Assembly: GCF_002215035.1 (NCBI RefSeq)
Contig: NZ_NKFP01000001.1
Span: 124,001 to 188,000, forward strand
Length of the DNA stretch: 64,000 nt
Reading direction: 5' to 3'
DNA from: Leptolyngbya ohadii IS1
GTDB lineage: Bacteria; Cyanobacteriota; Cyanobacteriia; Elainellales; Elainellaceae
This document shows positions 54,280 through 62,795 of the stretch, in pieces (positions within the stretch are counted from its first letter, which is position 1; every line of letters starts with the position of its first letter). The notes under the pieces are model-generated. The model had not been told where the DNA came from and made no database searches. It saw nothing but the letters and a program-made list of their open reading frames with translations. The translations under genes and the position numbers were made by a program.

Positions 54280-56754
54280 ATGGTGTTTCTTTTAAGTAAT
54301 GAGAACGTTCTAAAATATCTTGCTCAACTCGATTTTTGCCAGGCAGAGGAACGGGAACAAAACAAGAAACGAAATCAGGTTGAAGCCAGAATTTGTAAGA
54401 ACTTTAACCTTCTGGTGCATTTAGAAAACGGACAGGATTTATTAGTTAAACAGGAACCCTTCGATCGCCACGGTGAAGTGAAGGGGGATTTGTGGCATGA
54501 GTGGAAAGTACATCAACTGCTGCAAACTCACACCAATTTGAAGTCGCTGCTGCCATTCGTTTCTGAGATGATCCACTTTGATGAGGATCACGCGATCGCC
54601 ATCGTGAATTATCTGAGCGATTATGGTGATCTGGACGATTTCTACACGCAGCACAAAACTTTTCCCCCTGCGATCGCGGCTGCGCTGGGTCGAACGCTGG
54701 CAGTGATTCATCAGGCAACCCTGGATCAGTCAATCTATCAGCATTTCCTCGAAGAAGGCGAACCGGAAGCTATTACGCTGGATTTGCGGCTAGAGACGCA
54801 GCTCACGCCGGAAGAATTAGCACAGATCTCGGAGGAGGGACTGAAGTTTTATGCCCTCTGCCAGCGATATGAAAGTTTGAATCAGGCGATCGTTCAGCTT
54901 CAAGCATGTCAGGAGCCTTGCTGTCTGACGCATCAGGACTTGAAGTTTAACAATATTTTGCTGCATCAAAACTGGGAAAGCTGCGGCTTAGAGGGGACAA
55001 ATAATAGTTCGCCTGATGATTCTCCGATTCGCCTGATCGATTGGGAGAAGTGGGCTTGGGGCGATCCGGCTTCGGATCTGGGAATGCTGATTGCTGGATA
55101 TCTGAAAATCTGGCTGAAGAGTCTGATGTTGCGATCGGGCATTGAAATTCACCTCGCGCTACAGTGGGCAGGGATGCCGTTAGAGGAACTTCAGCCGTCG
55201 ATCGTGGCTCTGGTGCAGGCTTATCTAGCTGCGTTTCCGGGAATTCTGTCGCGCTTCCCGCAAATTTTGCCGCGAACCATGCAGTTTACAGGCTTGGCGT
55301 TAATTGAAAGCCTCCAGGCGAAGCTTCACTACCGGGAACCCTTTGGCAATACGGAAATTGGAATGCTGCAAGTTGCAAAAACGCTGCTTTGTGCGCCAGA
55401 GCAATCTATCCCGACTGTGTTTGGCATTTCGGCAACAGAATTAATTCGGTTATCGAAAGAAAAAATACCTCCAGGAGAAACAGTTTTACATCGCTCAGTT
55501 TCCTCAAATCGATCGCCTACGGTTCAGCAGGACGACGATCGAACTAACCTACAATCATCTGCGCCCTCTACGTCACCCATTTCCCAAACCCAGCAATGGA
55601 CTCAGGCGGAAATGCTGCAAGATCTGGTTCAGCATATTCAGATTCGATCGGATGGAGCATATCACCCGCACTATCCCCTTCCGACCGTGGAGAAACTTCA
55701 GGACGATCGACTTCAGCGGCTTCCGGCGAATTTGCACCAGCAGTATCTTCGGATTCAGCTCCGCGATTTGATTTATGACCTGTATTTTAGCGGCGAGTTG
55801 GGCATTGCAGCCAGACAGGAGGATTTTGGCGTTAAAGCGATCGAAAACAACACAGCAGGCGGGCTAAATCTTCGTTTTTTCGAGCAAATTCAGAGTAGCA
55901 ATCACGGCACGGGTTACTGGGATGACGGATGGCAAGTTCAGCAGGAAGAAAACGGACGCTATGCTGTGCAAAAAGCGGGACTGACAATTCTTGTGGAGCC
56001 TCAGCATTTCCGTGAGGAAAATCGATCGCCTCAGATCAGCGATATGGTCGAGATCCTGCTGCCCAGCTACCGCATGGACGGAGACTTTTATGTTGCGATC
56101 GGAAATGCTGGATTGCCGCCTGAAGACCATCCGACGCTGGAAATTTGTTTTCACGTTTCACCGATCGGCGTACTGGCATTGATGCGGCACCTGACCGCTC
56201 ACCTCAATCAGCAGCAGATTCCCTTCCGCCTTAAAGCCATCACTGATCCCGCAGAAGACGGACGATACGATGCAGCAGTCCTGAATTTAGAATGTCGGCA
56301 TTACCCACAACTGCGGCAAATTCTACAGACTGTGTATTCCGAGAATCGATCGCATTTTTATCCGGCAGTTCCGCTAATGACGAAGCCGATCGCGCCGGGA
56401 ATTGGACTGGCAGAAGAACCGGAAGGAGAAACCTTTGGGATCGATCGCTGTCAAATCATTGCGGATGTGCTGATAGACATTGAGATATTAGATCCGGAAA
56501 TGTCGGAGACTCAAACATCAGACACTCAAGGACGTAGCTTTACGGCACAAAAGAAGCAGTTGAATCAACAGCAGGCAAACCTGACTAGAAAGAACTTCAC
56601 TAAAAGAAACCCTGACAGAAGGAATAATTCTAGAAGAAATATTGCAGAGAAAAGATTAGCCGCGATCGAACAACGTTTTATACAGCAGGGCGTGAACTGG
56701 CAATCTCCCTATCTCAATGACAAAGTAGATTACTATGAAACAATTGATACCTGA
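54280..56754 (+). CDS. APH-type kinase fused to a HopA1-like domain (class V lanthipeptide-type dehydratase)
   Basis: The 824-residue protein has two parts. Residues about 30-390 are an aminoglycoside-phosphotransferase-fold kinase: catalytic loop 'THQDLKFNN' (His218, Asp220, Asn225) and metal-binding Asp254 in 'RLIDWEKW'. Residues about 440-755 match the HopA1 family ('LRDLIYDLYFSGELG', 'GTGYWDDGW', 'ICFHVSPIGVLALMRHL', 'FYPAVPLMTKPI'). In class V lanthipeptides and some thioamitide loci, a separate kinase and a HopA1-like lyase together phosphorylate Ser/Thr and eliminate the phosphate. Here both lie in one chain. The last 70 residues are basic and Asn/Gln-rich. The start at 54280 has no strong ribosome site. 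By context the substrate is the Ser-containing peptide encoded upstream. Confidence 0.85.
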   Translation: MVFLLSNENVLKYLAQLDFCQAEEREQNKKRNQVEARICKNFNLLVHLENGQDLLVKQEPFDRHGEVKGDLWHEWKVHQLLQTHTNLKSLLPFVSEMIHFDEDHAIAIVNYLSDYGDLDDFYTQHKTFPPAIAAALGRTLAVIHQATLDQSIYQHFLEEGEPEAITLDLRLETQLTPEELAQISEEGLKFYALCQRYESLNQAIVQLQACQEPCCLTHQDLKFNNILLHQNWESCGLEGTNNSSPDDSPIRLIDWEKWAWGDPASDLGMLIAGYLKIWLKSLMLRSGIEIHLALQWAGMPLEELQPSIVALVQAYLAAFPGILSRFPQILPRTMQFTGLALIESLQAKLHYREPFGNTEIGMLQVAKTLLCAPEQSIPTVFGISATELIRLSKEKIPPGETVLHRSVSSNRSPTVQQDDDRTNLQSSAPSTSPISQTQQWTQAEMLQDLVQHIQIRSDGAYHPHYPLPTVEKLQDDRLQRLPANLHQQYLRIQLRDLIYDLYFSGELGIAARQEDFGVKAIENNTAGGLNLRFFEQIQSSNHGTGYWDDGWQVQQEENGRYAVQKAGLTILVEPQHFREENRSPQISDMVEILLPSYRMDGDFYVAIGNAGLPPEDHPTLEICFHVSPIGVLALMRHLTAHLNQQQIPFRLKAITDPAEDGRYDAAVLNLECRHYPQLRQILQTVYSENRSHFYPAVPLMTKPIAPGIGLAEEPEGETFGIDRCQIIADVLIDIEILDPEMSETQTSDTQGRSFTAQKKQLNQQQANLTRKNFTKRNPDRRNNSRRNIAEKRLAAIEQRFIQQGVNWQSPYLNDKVDYYETIDT

Positions 56755-56778
56755 TTTTGTGTCTGATCAAACTCCGAG

Positions 56779-58920
56779 ATGAAATACGCCCTTGTTCTCC
56801 AGCACACCCAGGAAGATTGCGGCGCAGCCTGTCTTGCTTCGATCGCCAAACATTACGGGCGCAATTTTTCGCTGAATCGGGCACGGGAAGCGGTGGGAAC
56901 GGGTCAACTGGGCACAACCTTACTGGGACTGCGGCGCGGCACAACGGCGCTAGGGTTTCATGCGCGCTCGGCAGTGGCATCCCCCGAACTGATCGATCGC
57001 ATCAACGAGATTCCGCTTCCGGCGATTCTACACTGGCAGGGAAAGCACTGGGTTCTGCTGTACGGCAAGCGCAGAAATTCCTACATCATTGCAGATCCGG
57101 CGATCGGCATTCGTTATCTATCCGAGGCGGAATTGCTGGAGGGCTGGAGCGATCGGGTCATTTTGCTGGTTCAGCCGGATTCCAGCCGATTTTACGATCA
57201 GGACGAAGATCGATCGCCCGGAATTGGACAATTCTTCCAGCGGGTCATGCCTTACTGGGTCGTGCTGCTGGAGGCGATCGTTTGCGTCACGCTGATTGGT
57301 CTGCTGTCGCTGGTGTCGCCGCTGTTTATCCAGATTCTCACCGACGAAGTGTTAATTCAGGGAGATACGCAGCTTTTACTGGGAATTGTCGTTGGCGTGA
57401 TCGTTCTGTATCTAGTGCGAAGCGGACTTTCCCTGGTCGCAGATATTCTAATTGCCAACTTTGCTCAACGGCTGGAACTGGGATTAGTCCTGGAATTTGG
57501 GCGGCAGATCCTCCAGCTTCCGTTGACCTATTACGAGACGCGACGCAGTGGGGAAGTAATCAGCCGACTGCGCGACATCGAAGAAATTAACCGCCTGGTG
57601 GCTCAGGTGATTGTCAGTTTACCCAGCTCGATTCTGATTGCGATCGCGTCCCTGGGACTGATGCTGTTTTATAGCTGGAAGCTGGCTCTGCTCTCCGGGG
57701 TTATGGCGATCGTTATGCTGCTTTCTACGATCGGTTTAAAGCCCATTCTGCAACAGAAAACCCAGCGGGCAATGGTGCTGGAAACGGAGAATCAGGGCGT
57801 GTTAGTTGAAGCGTTTAAGGGCGCACTAACCCTCAAAAGCACGGCAGCAGCGCCCCAATTTTGGGACGAATTGCAGAGTCGATTTGGGCGACTGGCACAT
57901 TTACTGTACGGCACGACGAAAATTGCCATCTATAACAATACGTTTAGCAATCTGGTGGCGGATATTGGCAATACGCTGTTGCTGGGTTTGGGGGGATGGC
58001 TGGTGATTCAGCAAGAACTCAGCATCGGTCAACTGCTTGCCTTTACTGCCCTGAATCGAAACGTCACCGGGTTAATGGATGAACTGGTGAATTTGATTGA
58101 TGACTGGATACGGGTTAAAACGGCGAATGCTCGTTTGCAGGAAGTGGTGATGACTCCGCCAGAAACCCAGAACGACGATCGCAAAGCCTGGGTGAATCTG
58201 CCCGACAATGCCGCGATCTTTTGTCAGAATGTTCACTTTCACTATCCGGGACGGGTGGAACTGCTGAAGGACTTTTCGCTGGAGATGTCAGGGGGGCAGG
58301 CGATCGCGCTGATTGGTAAATCGGGATGCGGTAAAAGTACGCTGGCAAAGCTGATTGCAGGGCTATATTTTCCGCAGTCAGGTAATGTTCGATTAGCAAA
58401 TTATAATCTGCAAGATCTGGCGTTAGACTGTGTGCGGCAGCAGGTGGTTCTGGTTCCCCAGGAGGCACACTTCTGGAGTCGATCGATTTTGGAAAACTTT
58501 CGCATGGGCAATCCGCATCTGTCGTTTGAGCAGATCGTACAGGCTTGTCAGATGACGGGAGCCGATGATTTTATTAGCCGAATGCCGGAAAAGTATCAAA
58601 CCATTCTGGGGGAGTTTGGCGCAACCCTCTCCGGTGGACAGCGACAGCGGTTAGCCATTGCCCGTGCGATCGTCAACGATCCGCCCCTGCTAATCCTGGA
58701 TGAATCGACGGCAGGACTCGATCCCGTGAGTGAGGCACAACTGCTCGATAAGCTCCTCTGGCATCGTCGGGGAAAAACGACGATCTTAATCAGCCACCGT
58801 CCACAGGTAATCACTCAGGCAGAGTGGGTGGTTTTCCTCGATCAGGGACAGTTTATTCGTCAGGGAAGCCTGTCTGATTTGCAAAATACGATCGGCGATC
58901 ACCTAGATTTTTTGACCTAG
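56779..58920 (+). CDS. C39-peptidase ABC transporter (PCAT) of the RiPP locus
   Basis: The 713-residue protein has an N-terminal C39 peptidase with an intact triad: Cys14 in 'QEDCGAACLA', His90 in 'GKHWVLLYG', Asp106 in 'ADPAIG', plus the oxyanion Gln8. Six membrane helices (about 160-440) and an ATPase follow: Walker A 'GKSGCGKST', signature 'LSGGQRQRLAIARA' and Walker B 'LLILDEST'. Such transporters cut a double-glycine leader and export the core. Its start lies 24 bp after the HopA1-kinase gene. The stop region is duplicated (ATTTTTTGACCTAG twice, about 58908-58935). Confidence 0.92.
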   Translation: MKYALVLQHTQEDCGAACLASIAKHYGRNFSLNRAREAVGTGQLGTTLLGLRRGTTALGFHARSAVASPELIDRINEIPLPAILHWQGKHWVLLYGKRRNSYIIADPAIGIRYLSEAELLEGWSDRVILLVQPDSSRFYDQDEDRSPGIGQFFQRVMPYWVVLLEAIVCVTLIGLLSLVSPLFIQILTDEVLIQGDTQLLLGIVVGVIVLYLVRSGLSLVADILIANFAQRLELGLVLEFGRQILQLPLTYYETRRSGEVISRLRDIEEINRLVAQVIVSLPSSILIAIASLGLMLFYSWKLALLSGVMAIVMLLSTIGLKPILQQKTQRAMVLETENQGVLVEAFKGALTLKSTAAAPQFWDELQSRFGRLAHLLYGTTKIAIYNNTFSNLVADIGNTLLLGLGGWLVIQQELSIGQLLAFTALNRNVTGLMDELVNLIDDWIRVKTANARLQEVVMTPPETQNDDRKAWVNLPDNAAIFCQNVHFHYPGRVELLKDFSLEMSGGQAIALIGKSGCGKSTLAKLIAGLYFPQSGNVRLANYNLQDLALDCVRQQVVLVPQEAHFWSRSILENFRMGNPHLSFEQIVQACQMTGADDFISRMPEKYQTILGEFGATLSGGQRQRLAIARAIVNDPPLLILDESTAGLDPVSEAQLLDKLLWHRRGKTTILISHRPQVITQAEWVVFLDQGQFIRQGSLSDLQNTIGDHLDFLT

Positions 58921-58966
58921 ATTTTTTGACCTAGATTTTTAATGATTTAGAAGGCATGAAACCCCT

Positions 58967-60292
58967 ATGCTGAAGCCAAATTCAGTTCCCCTCCTGCGTC
59001 CTGCTAAAACCGATGAGTTTCTGCCCCCTGCAAATCGTTGGGTGATGAGGGGTGGCATGGTTCTACTGGGGGGATTAACGCTGGCGGGAGTACTCATGGC
59101 GATCGTGCCCTATCGAGTGACGGTGAGAGCAGAGGCGCGGGTGCGTCCAGATGGCGATGTGCGGCTGGTTCAGGCTCCGCTACAGGGGACGATCGAACGA
59201 TTGGAAGTTAGGGAAAATCAGGCAGTTCAACAGGGCGATATCATTGCAAGACTCGATCGCGAATCGCTCGACGCGCAAAAACGCCAGACCGAAGGCAGTA
59301 TCCAGCAGCTTCAACTGCAATTGGGTCAGCTTGAGGCTCAGGATCGCCTGCTGGGAAGCCAAATTGTTGCCCAGTCCCGATCGATCGGTCAGGAAGTGGC
59401 TGTCACCCGTGCAGAACTCGATCGGCAGCAGCGGGAGTACAACACGCAGCAAGTGACCACCCAGGCAGACCTCGCCGAAGCCGAAGCCGCCCTGGAATTT
59501 GCCCAGAGTGAGGTGCAGCGGTACGAAGACCTTGCCAGTTCAGGCAGTATTTCCCAGCTTCAGCTTGAGGAGAAGCGATCGGCGGCTCGGATTGCAGTGG
59601 CGCGAGTGAACCGGGCTAGGGCTGCTCTTGATCCCAGTAATGCCCCTGTTTCGATTGCTCAGGAGCGAATTGCTCAGGCTCAGGCAAATGGACAGGCGAC
59701 GCTTGCCACCCTGAACCGGGAACGAGAGGCATTGCGACGGCAGCGATCGGAACTTCAGACCCAGCTTCTACAGGCACAGCAAACCCTGCGACAGGTCGAT
59801 CAGCAGCTTCAAAATAGTGCAATTCGGGCAACCAGCAACGGCATTATCCTACGGTTAAATCTCCAGAATGCAGGTCAGGTCGTGCAGGCAGGAGAACCGA
59901 TCGCCGAAATCTCTCCGCAGGGAACCCCGCTCGTGATCAAAGCAGCCGTTCCCCCCCGATCGATCGCCCGGCTCCAGATTGGACAAACTGCCTTTCTGCG
60001 CGTGAGTGCCTGTCCCTATGCCGAGTTTGGCGTCCTTAAGAGTACCGTTACGGGGATTTCACCCGATGCCGTCACGGGAAATTCTGGCGTGAATCCGGCT
60101 CCTGGAAACAATCCTGCCTCTGGCTCCAGTGTGTCGCGGTACTATGAAGTCACGCTGCGTCCTGAACAGCCTGCTCTGACAAGGGACAACCGACAGTGTG
60201 CGCTACAGTCTGGAATGGAAGCAGAAGCCCGGATTGTCACCCAATCCCAAACATTACTTCAGTTCCTTGCCAGAAAAATAAGACATGAGTAG
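58967..60292 (+). CDS. HlyD-family adaptor of the RiPP exporter
   Basis: A 441-residue membrane fusion protein with one N-terminal membrane segment (about 27-50), a lipoyl half motif near 75-100 ('LVQAPLQGTIERLEVRENQ'), a Gln/Arg-rich coiled coil (about 105-275) and the second lipoyl half ('NSAIRATSNGIILRLNLQN'). It starts 46 bp after the C39 transporter and completes a type I export apparatus that needs an outer-membrane channel from elsewhere. A Ser/Asn/Gly/Pro-rich insert of about 20 residues interrupts the C-terminal barrel (about 365-387). Confidence 0.9.
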   Translation: MLKPNSVPLLRPAKTDEFLPPANRWVMRGGMVLLGGLTLAGVLMAIVPYRVTVRAEARVRPDGDVRLVQAPLQGTIERLEVRENQAVQQGDIIARLDRESLDAQKRQTEGSIQQLQLQLGQLEAQDRLLGSQIVAQSRSIGQEVAVTRAELDRQQREYNTQQVTTQADLAEAEAALEFAQSEVQRYEDLASSGSISQLQLEEKRSAARIAVARVNRARAALDPSNAPVSIAQERIAQAQANGQATLATLNREREALRRQRSELQTQLLQAQQTLRQVDQQLQNSAIRATSNGIILRLNLQNAGQVVQAGEPIAEISPQGTPLVIKAAVPPRSIARLQIGQTAFLRVSACPYAEFGVLKSTVTGISPDAVTGNSGVNPAPGNNPASGSSVSRYYEVTLRPEQPALTRDNRQCALQSGMEAEARIVTQSQTLLQFLARKIRHE

Positions 60293-60365
60293 CCCGGAGC
60301 AATCGATTGTTAAAGCAAGGCTGCCCTAGCATTTTTTCAATCGCCAAAATCCCAGCCATGAAAAA

Positions 60366-60389
60366 GAGGGTCGCACTATAGCCACCCTC
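60366..60389. terminator. Bidirectional terminator between convergent genes
   Basis: GAGGGTCGC pairs with GCCACCCTC (one mismatch) around a 6-nt loop. An A-run precedes it and T-containing DNA follows. It separates the RiPP export operon from the convergent sigma factor gene. Confidence 0.6.
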
Positions 60390-60413
60390 CCTCTGTTTCT
60401 GAGGCACAACGTT

Positions 60414-61040
60414 CTAATTGAGGTCTAAGTCATCCCAGTCAAGCTCATCTCTGGTCTCGTCAAAATCGATCGGAAGCTTTTTCCGCTCCTCCTCATAAAG
60501 CTCCCTTAATTTCTTTAACGCCCGGAACCCTTTCTGTCGTAGAGCATTTTCGCTATGAGCAGGACTAGCCGTTTGAACTAAGCATTGACCAACTTCCCTC
60601 CAGGACATCTTTTTGACAATTCGCAGATGGAGAATCCGACGCTCTTCTGGTTCTAATCTCTTGAATGCAAGTCGTATCGTTTGTAAATCTTCCGCATGTA
60701 TTTTTTCTGATAGAGCATCTGCTCCTTCCAGATAAGGCTCCTGCTCGATGTTCCAATCCTTAAAATCGTTGAGTTCCCTCCTGTATTCGCGAATTACGTT
60801 GTAAGCAGTGCGCCTGCACCATGCGGTCGGAATCTCAATGGCTACACCAGTCTCGGTGAGTTTGACACCGCGTGCATATACTTCAACAAGGATATCCTTC
60901 ACTTCATAGGTATTGCCCATACGGAACTGATAAAGATGGCGCTGAACAAAACTGAAGAGGGATTGTGCGTCTGGATTTTCGAGGTCAAACAATGCCTGGA
61001 TTCTTTGGTCAAAATTCTCGCGGGGGGTTCCGGTCGTCAT
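60414..61040 (-). CDS. Small sigma-70 family (ECF-like) sigma factor
   Basis: A 208-residue protein with an N-terminal helical part, a region like sigma domain 2 ('TYEVKDILVEVYARGVKL', 'WCRRTAYNVIREYRRE') and a region 4 helix-turn-helix ('RLEPEERRILHLRIVKKMSWREVGQCL'). No regions 1.1 or 3 are seen. The C-terminus is strongly acidic ('DFDETRDELDWDDLDLN'). The ATG has GAGG about 9 nt upstream. It is the last gene of a minus-strand set with a peptidoglycan-binding-domain protein, which may be its regulator or cargo. Target promoters are unknown. Confidence 0.8.
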   Translation of the reverse strand: MTTGTPRENFDQRIQALFDLENPDAQSLFSFVQRHLYQFRMGNTYEVKDILVEVYARGVKLTETGVAIEIPTAWCRRTAYNVIREYRRELNDFKDWNIEQEPYLEGADALSEKIHAEDLQTIRLAFKRLEPEERRILHLRIVKKMSWREVGQCLVQTASPAHSENALRQKGFRALKKLRELYEEERKKLPIDFDETRDELDWDDLDLN

Positions 61041-61191
61041 ATTTCACTGCCTCAAAATGGTTGAAATTTGCGGGAAAACCAGATTGGGAACTGGGCAATG
61101 AGCCACCAGGGTCGTCGGGGAAACCGTAATCTTGCTCTCCTGTTCCGCTGCGGTGATGGATCTTGTGTGCTTGTGGAAGGTTGTAATTCAA
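61009..61191 (-). CDS. Possible 60-residue coupled small protein
   Basis: A frame starting at TTG (61189-61191) overlaps the stop of the upstream peptidoglycan-binding-domain gene as TTGA and runs 32 bp into the sigma factor gene. It thus fills the space between the two genes. The product is Gly/Pro/Ser-rich with no recognised domain ('GFPDDPGGSLPSSQSGFPAN'). Such perfect packing suggests translational coupling, but there is no ribosome site and it may be a chance frame. Confidence 0.3.
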   Translation of the reverse strand: MNYNLPQAHKIHHRSGTGEQDYGFPDDPGGSLPSSQSGFPANFNHFEAVKYDDRNPPREF

Positions 61192-61742
61192 ACATCGAAA
61201 CGTCCTCCATCTTGGGAATTGAATACTCCCTCGAAAGAAGTAATGAACTTTTGAATATCTTTGGGGGAATCGGCGAGGCTCATCAGCGTTGCAATTCCAA
61301 CTTTGCCATCCACATTGAGCTGGCGTTCCTGCTGAAACTTCTCAACCGCTGCCTGAGAATCTTTACCAAACACCCCGTCCTCCGGTCCGTCATAGCATCC
61401 TTTCTTTTTCAGTCGCTTCTGAAGTTCACGGCATAGCTTAAACTCCTTCAACTTTTGGCTCCCCAGATATTCTCGTAGCCACGCTTGCTGATCTTTGTAG
61501 CTCTCGATGTGCTGCTCATTCAGCAGATCCAACCTTTGGTTAAGAAGGTAGTCAACTTCGTTCAACCAGGAGTTAAGAATTTCATCTGACTCTGCTTTAC
61601 GAAGTATTTCCTCTAGACGATCGGCTTCTGTTTCAGAAAGGTTTGAACGAGAAGCCAGGTGCATATATTCCAGCAGATCGTTCTGGTGACAAAGATCGCT
61701 GAAATGAGCCTCAAAATCTTCCGTAGTGAGTTTCGCGTTCAT
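61188..61742 (-). CDS. Peptidoglycan-binding-domain protein linked to a sigma factor
   Basis: The 184-residue protein has no signal peptide. Residues 1-95 are acidic and helical. Residues about 100-160 are a PGBD-1 type peptidoglycan-binding domain ('LCRELQKRLKKKGCYDGPEDGVFGKDSQAAVEKFQ' cited in parts; key words 'YDGPEDGVFG' and 'VEKFQ'). A short C-terminal segment follows. The absence of an export signal is odd for a wall-binding module and suggests an intracellular role or an unconventional route. It precedes the sigma factor gene by about 147 bp on the same strand. Confidence 0.75.
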   Translation of the reverse strand: MNAKLTTEDFEAHFSDLCHQNDLLEYMHLASRSNLSETEADRLEEILRKAESDEILNSWLNEVDYLLNQRLDLLNEQHIESYKDQQAWLREYLGSQKLKEFKLCRELQKRLKKKGCYDGPEDGVFGKDSQAAVEKFQQERQLNVDGKVGIATLMSLADSPKDIQKFITSFEGVFNSQDGGRFDV

Positions 61743-62323
61743 AGTTGCCTGCTAAAACGTAAACAGCGTTCCACTAAGGATCGGTAGGACTTAAATCAAG
61801 ATTGTGGGATTGACGAACAGTCTTCATTTAGTTTCCTCCCGCCCTCTTCGGCTTACATCTAGTAGTGAATTGGCTCGGCGATTCGTTACCTCTGTGGCTG
61901 AAGTTGTTACAAAACTTTATGATTCTCTGAAAGGATGGATTAATTGCCCCAGATTAATTGCCCCAGATTAATTGCTCCAGATTAATTGCTCCAGATTAAT
62001 TGCTCCAGATTAATTGCTCCAGATTAATTGCTCCAGATTAATTGCTCAGTTTAATTACCCTCTGTTTAATTACCCAGGATGAAACGCTCAACTCACTTTT
62101 CGCATACCAGGACAGCTTGATCTGTCGCTGAGTGATTTCGCAGGGCACGACATGCGCTTTCTATTTTTATGTGCAATATTTGCTCCTTTAGTGACATCGA
62201 TCGCGCTAAAAAAGAATCTGCGATTGCGCTGTAACATCCAGTTCGATCGCAGCACTAATTAATGAAAAAACAAAATAAGGCAGCAAAAAATACGAGATGG
62301 AGAAATGCGGAGGAATAAAAACG
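61743..62323. repeat. Intergenic region with 14-nt tandem repeat
   Basis: Seven units of ATTAATTGCYCCAG run head to tail from 61939 to 62036, with a degenerate eighth to about 62050 and related TTTAATTACCC words after it. The rest of the 581-bp region is AT-rich. It has GGAGG just before the NfeD-like gene. I see no other gene. Confidence 0.85.
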
Positions 62324-62548
62324 ATGACACAATTAGGAACGGAAGAGGGAACGGAAGAAAATGATCCGCGTGTAGGAGTTATTTATCGGTCTGAATCCCA
62401 CGGAAATCCGTGGCGGGTTCAAATTGGCGACCAACACTGGGCTGCTAAACCTGACGGTGACTTTGAGCTACATTCCGGTGATCTGGTTCGCATTGTTGGG
62501 CGACAGAATATCACCCTGCTTGTAAGACCTTTTCTGAACGATCGCTAA
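62324..62548 (+). CDS. NfeD-like OB-fold small protein
   Basis: The ATG at 62324 follows GGAGG by 10 nt; an in-frame start at 62297 has none. The 74-residue product has an acidic N-terminus and a core ('YRSESHGNPWRVQIGDQHWAAK', then 'GDLVRIVGRQNITLLVRP') that resembles the C-terminal OB-fold of NfeD proteins. It has no membrane segment, so it is a stand-alone soluble OB domain. In the NfeD family this domain joins membrane proteins; here no partner gene is adjacent. Confidence 0.7.
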   Translation: MTQLGTEEGTEENDPRVGVIYRSESHGNPWRVQIGDQHWAAKPDGDFELHSGDLVRIVGRQNITLLVRPFLNDR

Positions 62549-62557
62549 ATCAGGATT

Positions 62558-62645
62558 CGGATAGTCAGCAGTCAGCAGTCAACAGTCAGCAGCCAATAGT
62601 CAATAGTCGATAGTCGATAGTCAACCGTTAACAGTCAACAACCTA
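62558..62645. repeat. Heptanucleotide tandem repeat (STRR type)
   Basis: About ten 7-nt units of the AGTCARC/AGTCRAT type occur in a row, as in the short tandemly repeated repetitive sequences known from cyanobacteria. Confidence 0.85.
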
Positions 62646-62660
62646 GAAAGGAGGAACTCT

Positions 62661-62795
62661 ATGAAAACGAGACAAGCACTTCGCCAGTGCGGGAGACACC
62701 TCGCTCCGCCCTATCAAGTCCTCATTTTTGTATCGCGGCACAAAATGCGAATGAATCGCAAGCGTCTAAACCCACTCCTATCAATTCGCACCTAG
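62661..62795 (+). CDS. Possible small basic protein, 44 residues
   Basis: An almost perfect Shine-Dalgarno (AAAGGAGG) lies 7 nt before an ATG that opens a 44-residue frame ending at TAG 62793-62795. The product is very basic ('MKTRQALRQCGRHLAPP', 'RMNRKRLNPLLSIRT') with one Cys and a hydrophobic VLIFV patch. No family is recognised. The ribosome site and position after the heptanucleotide repeat are the only support. Confidence 0.4.
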   Translation: MKTRQALRQCGRHLAPPYQVLIFVSRHKMRMNRKRLNPLLSIRT

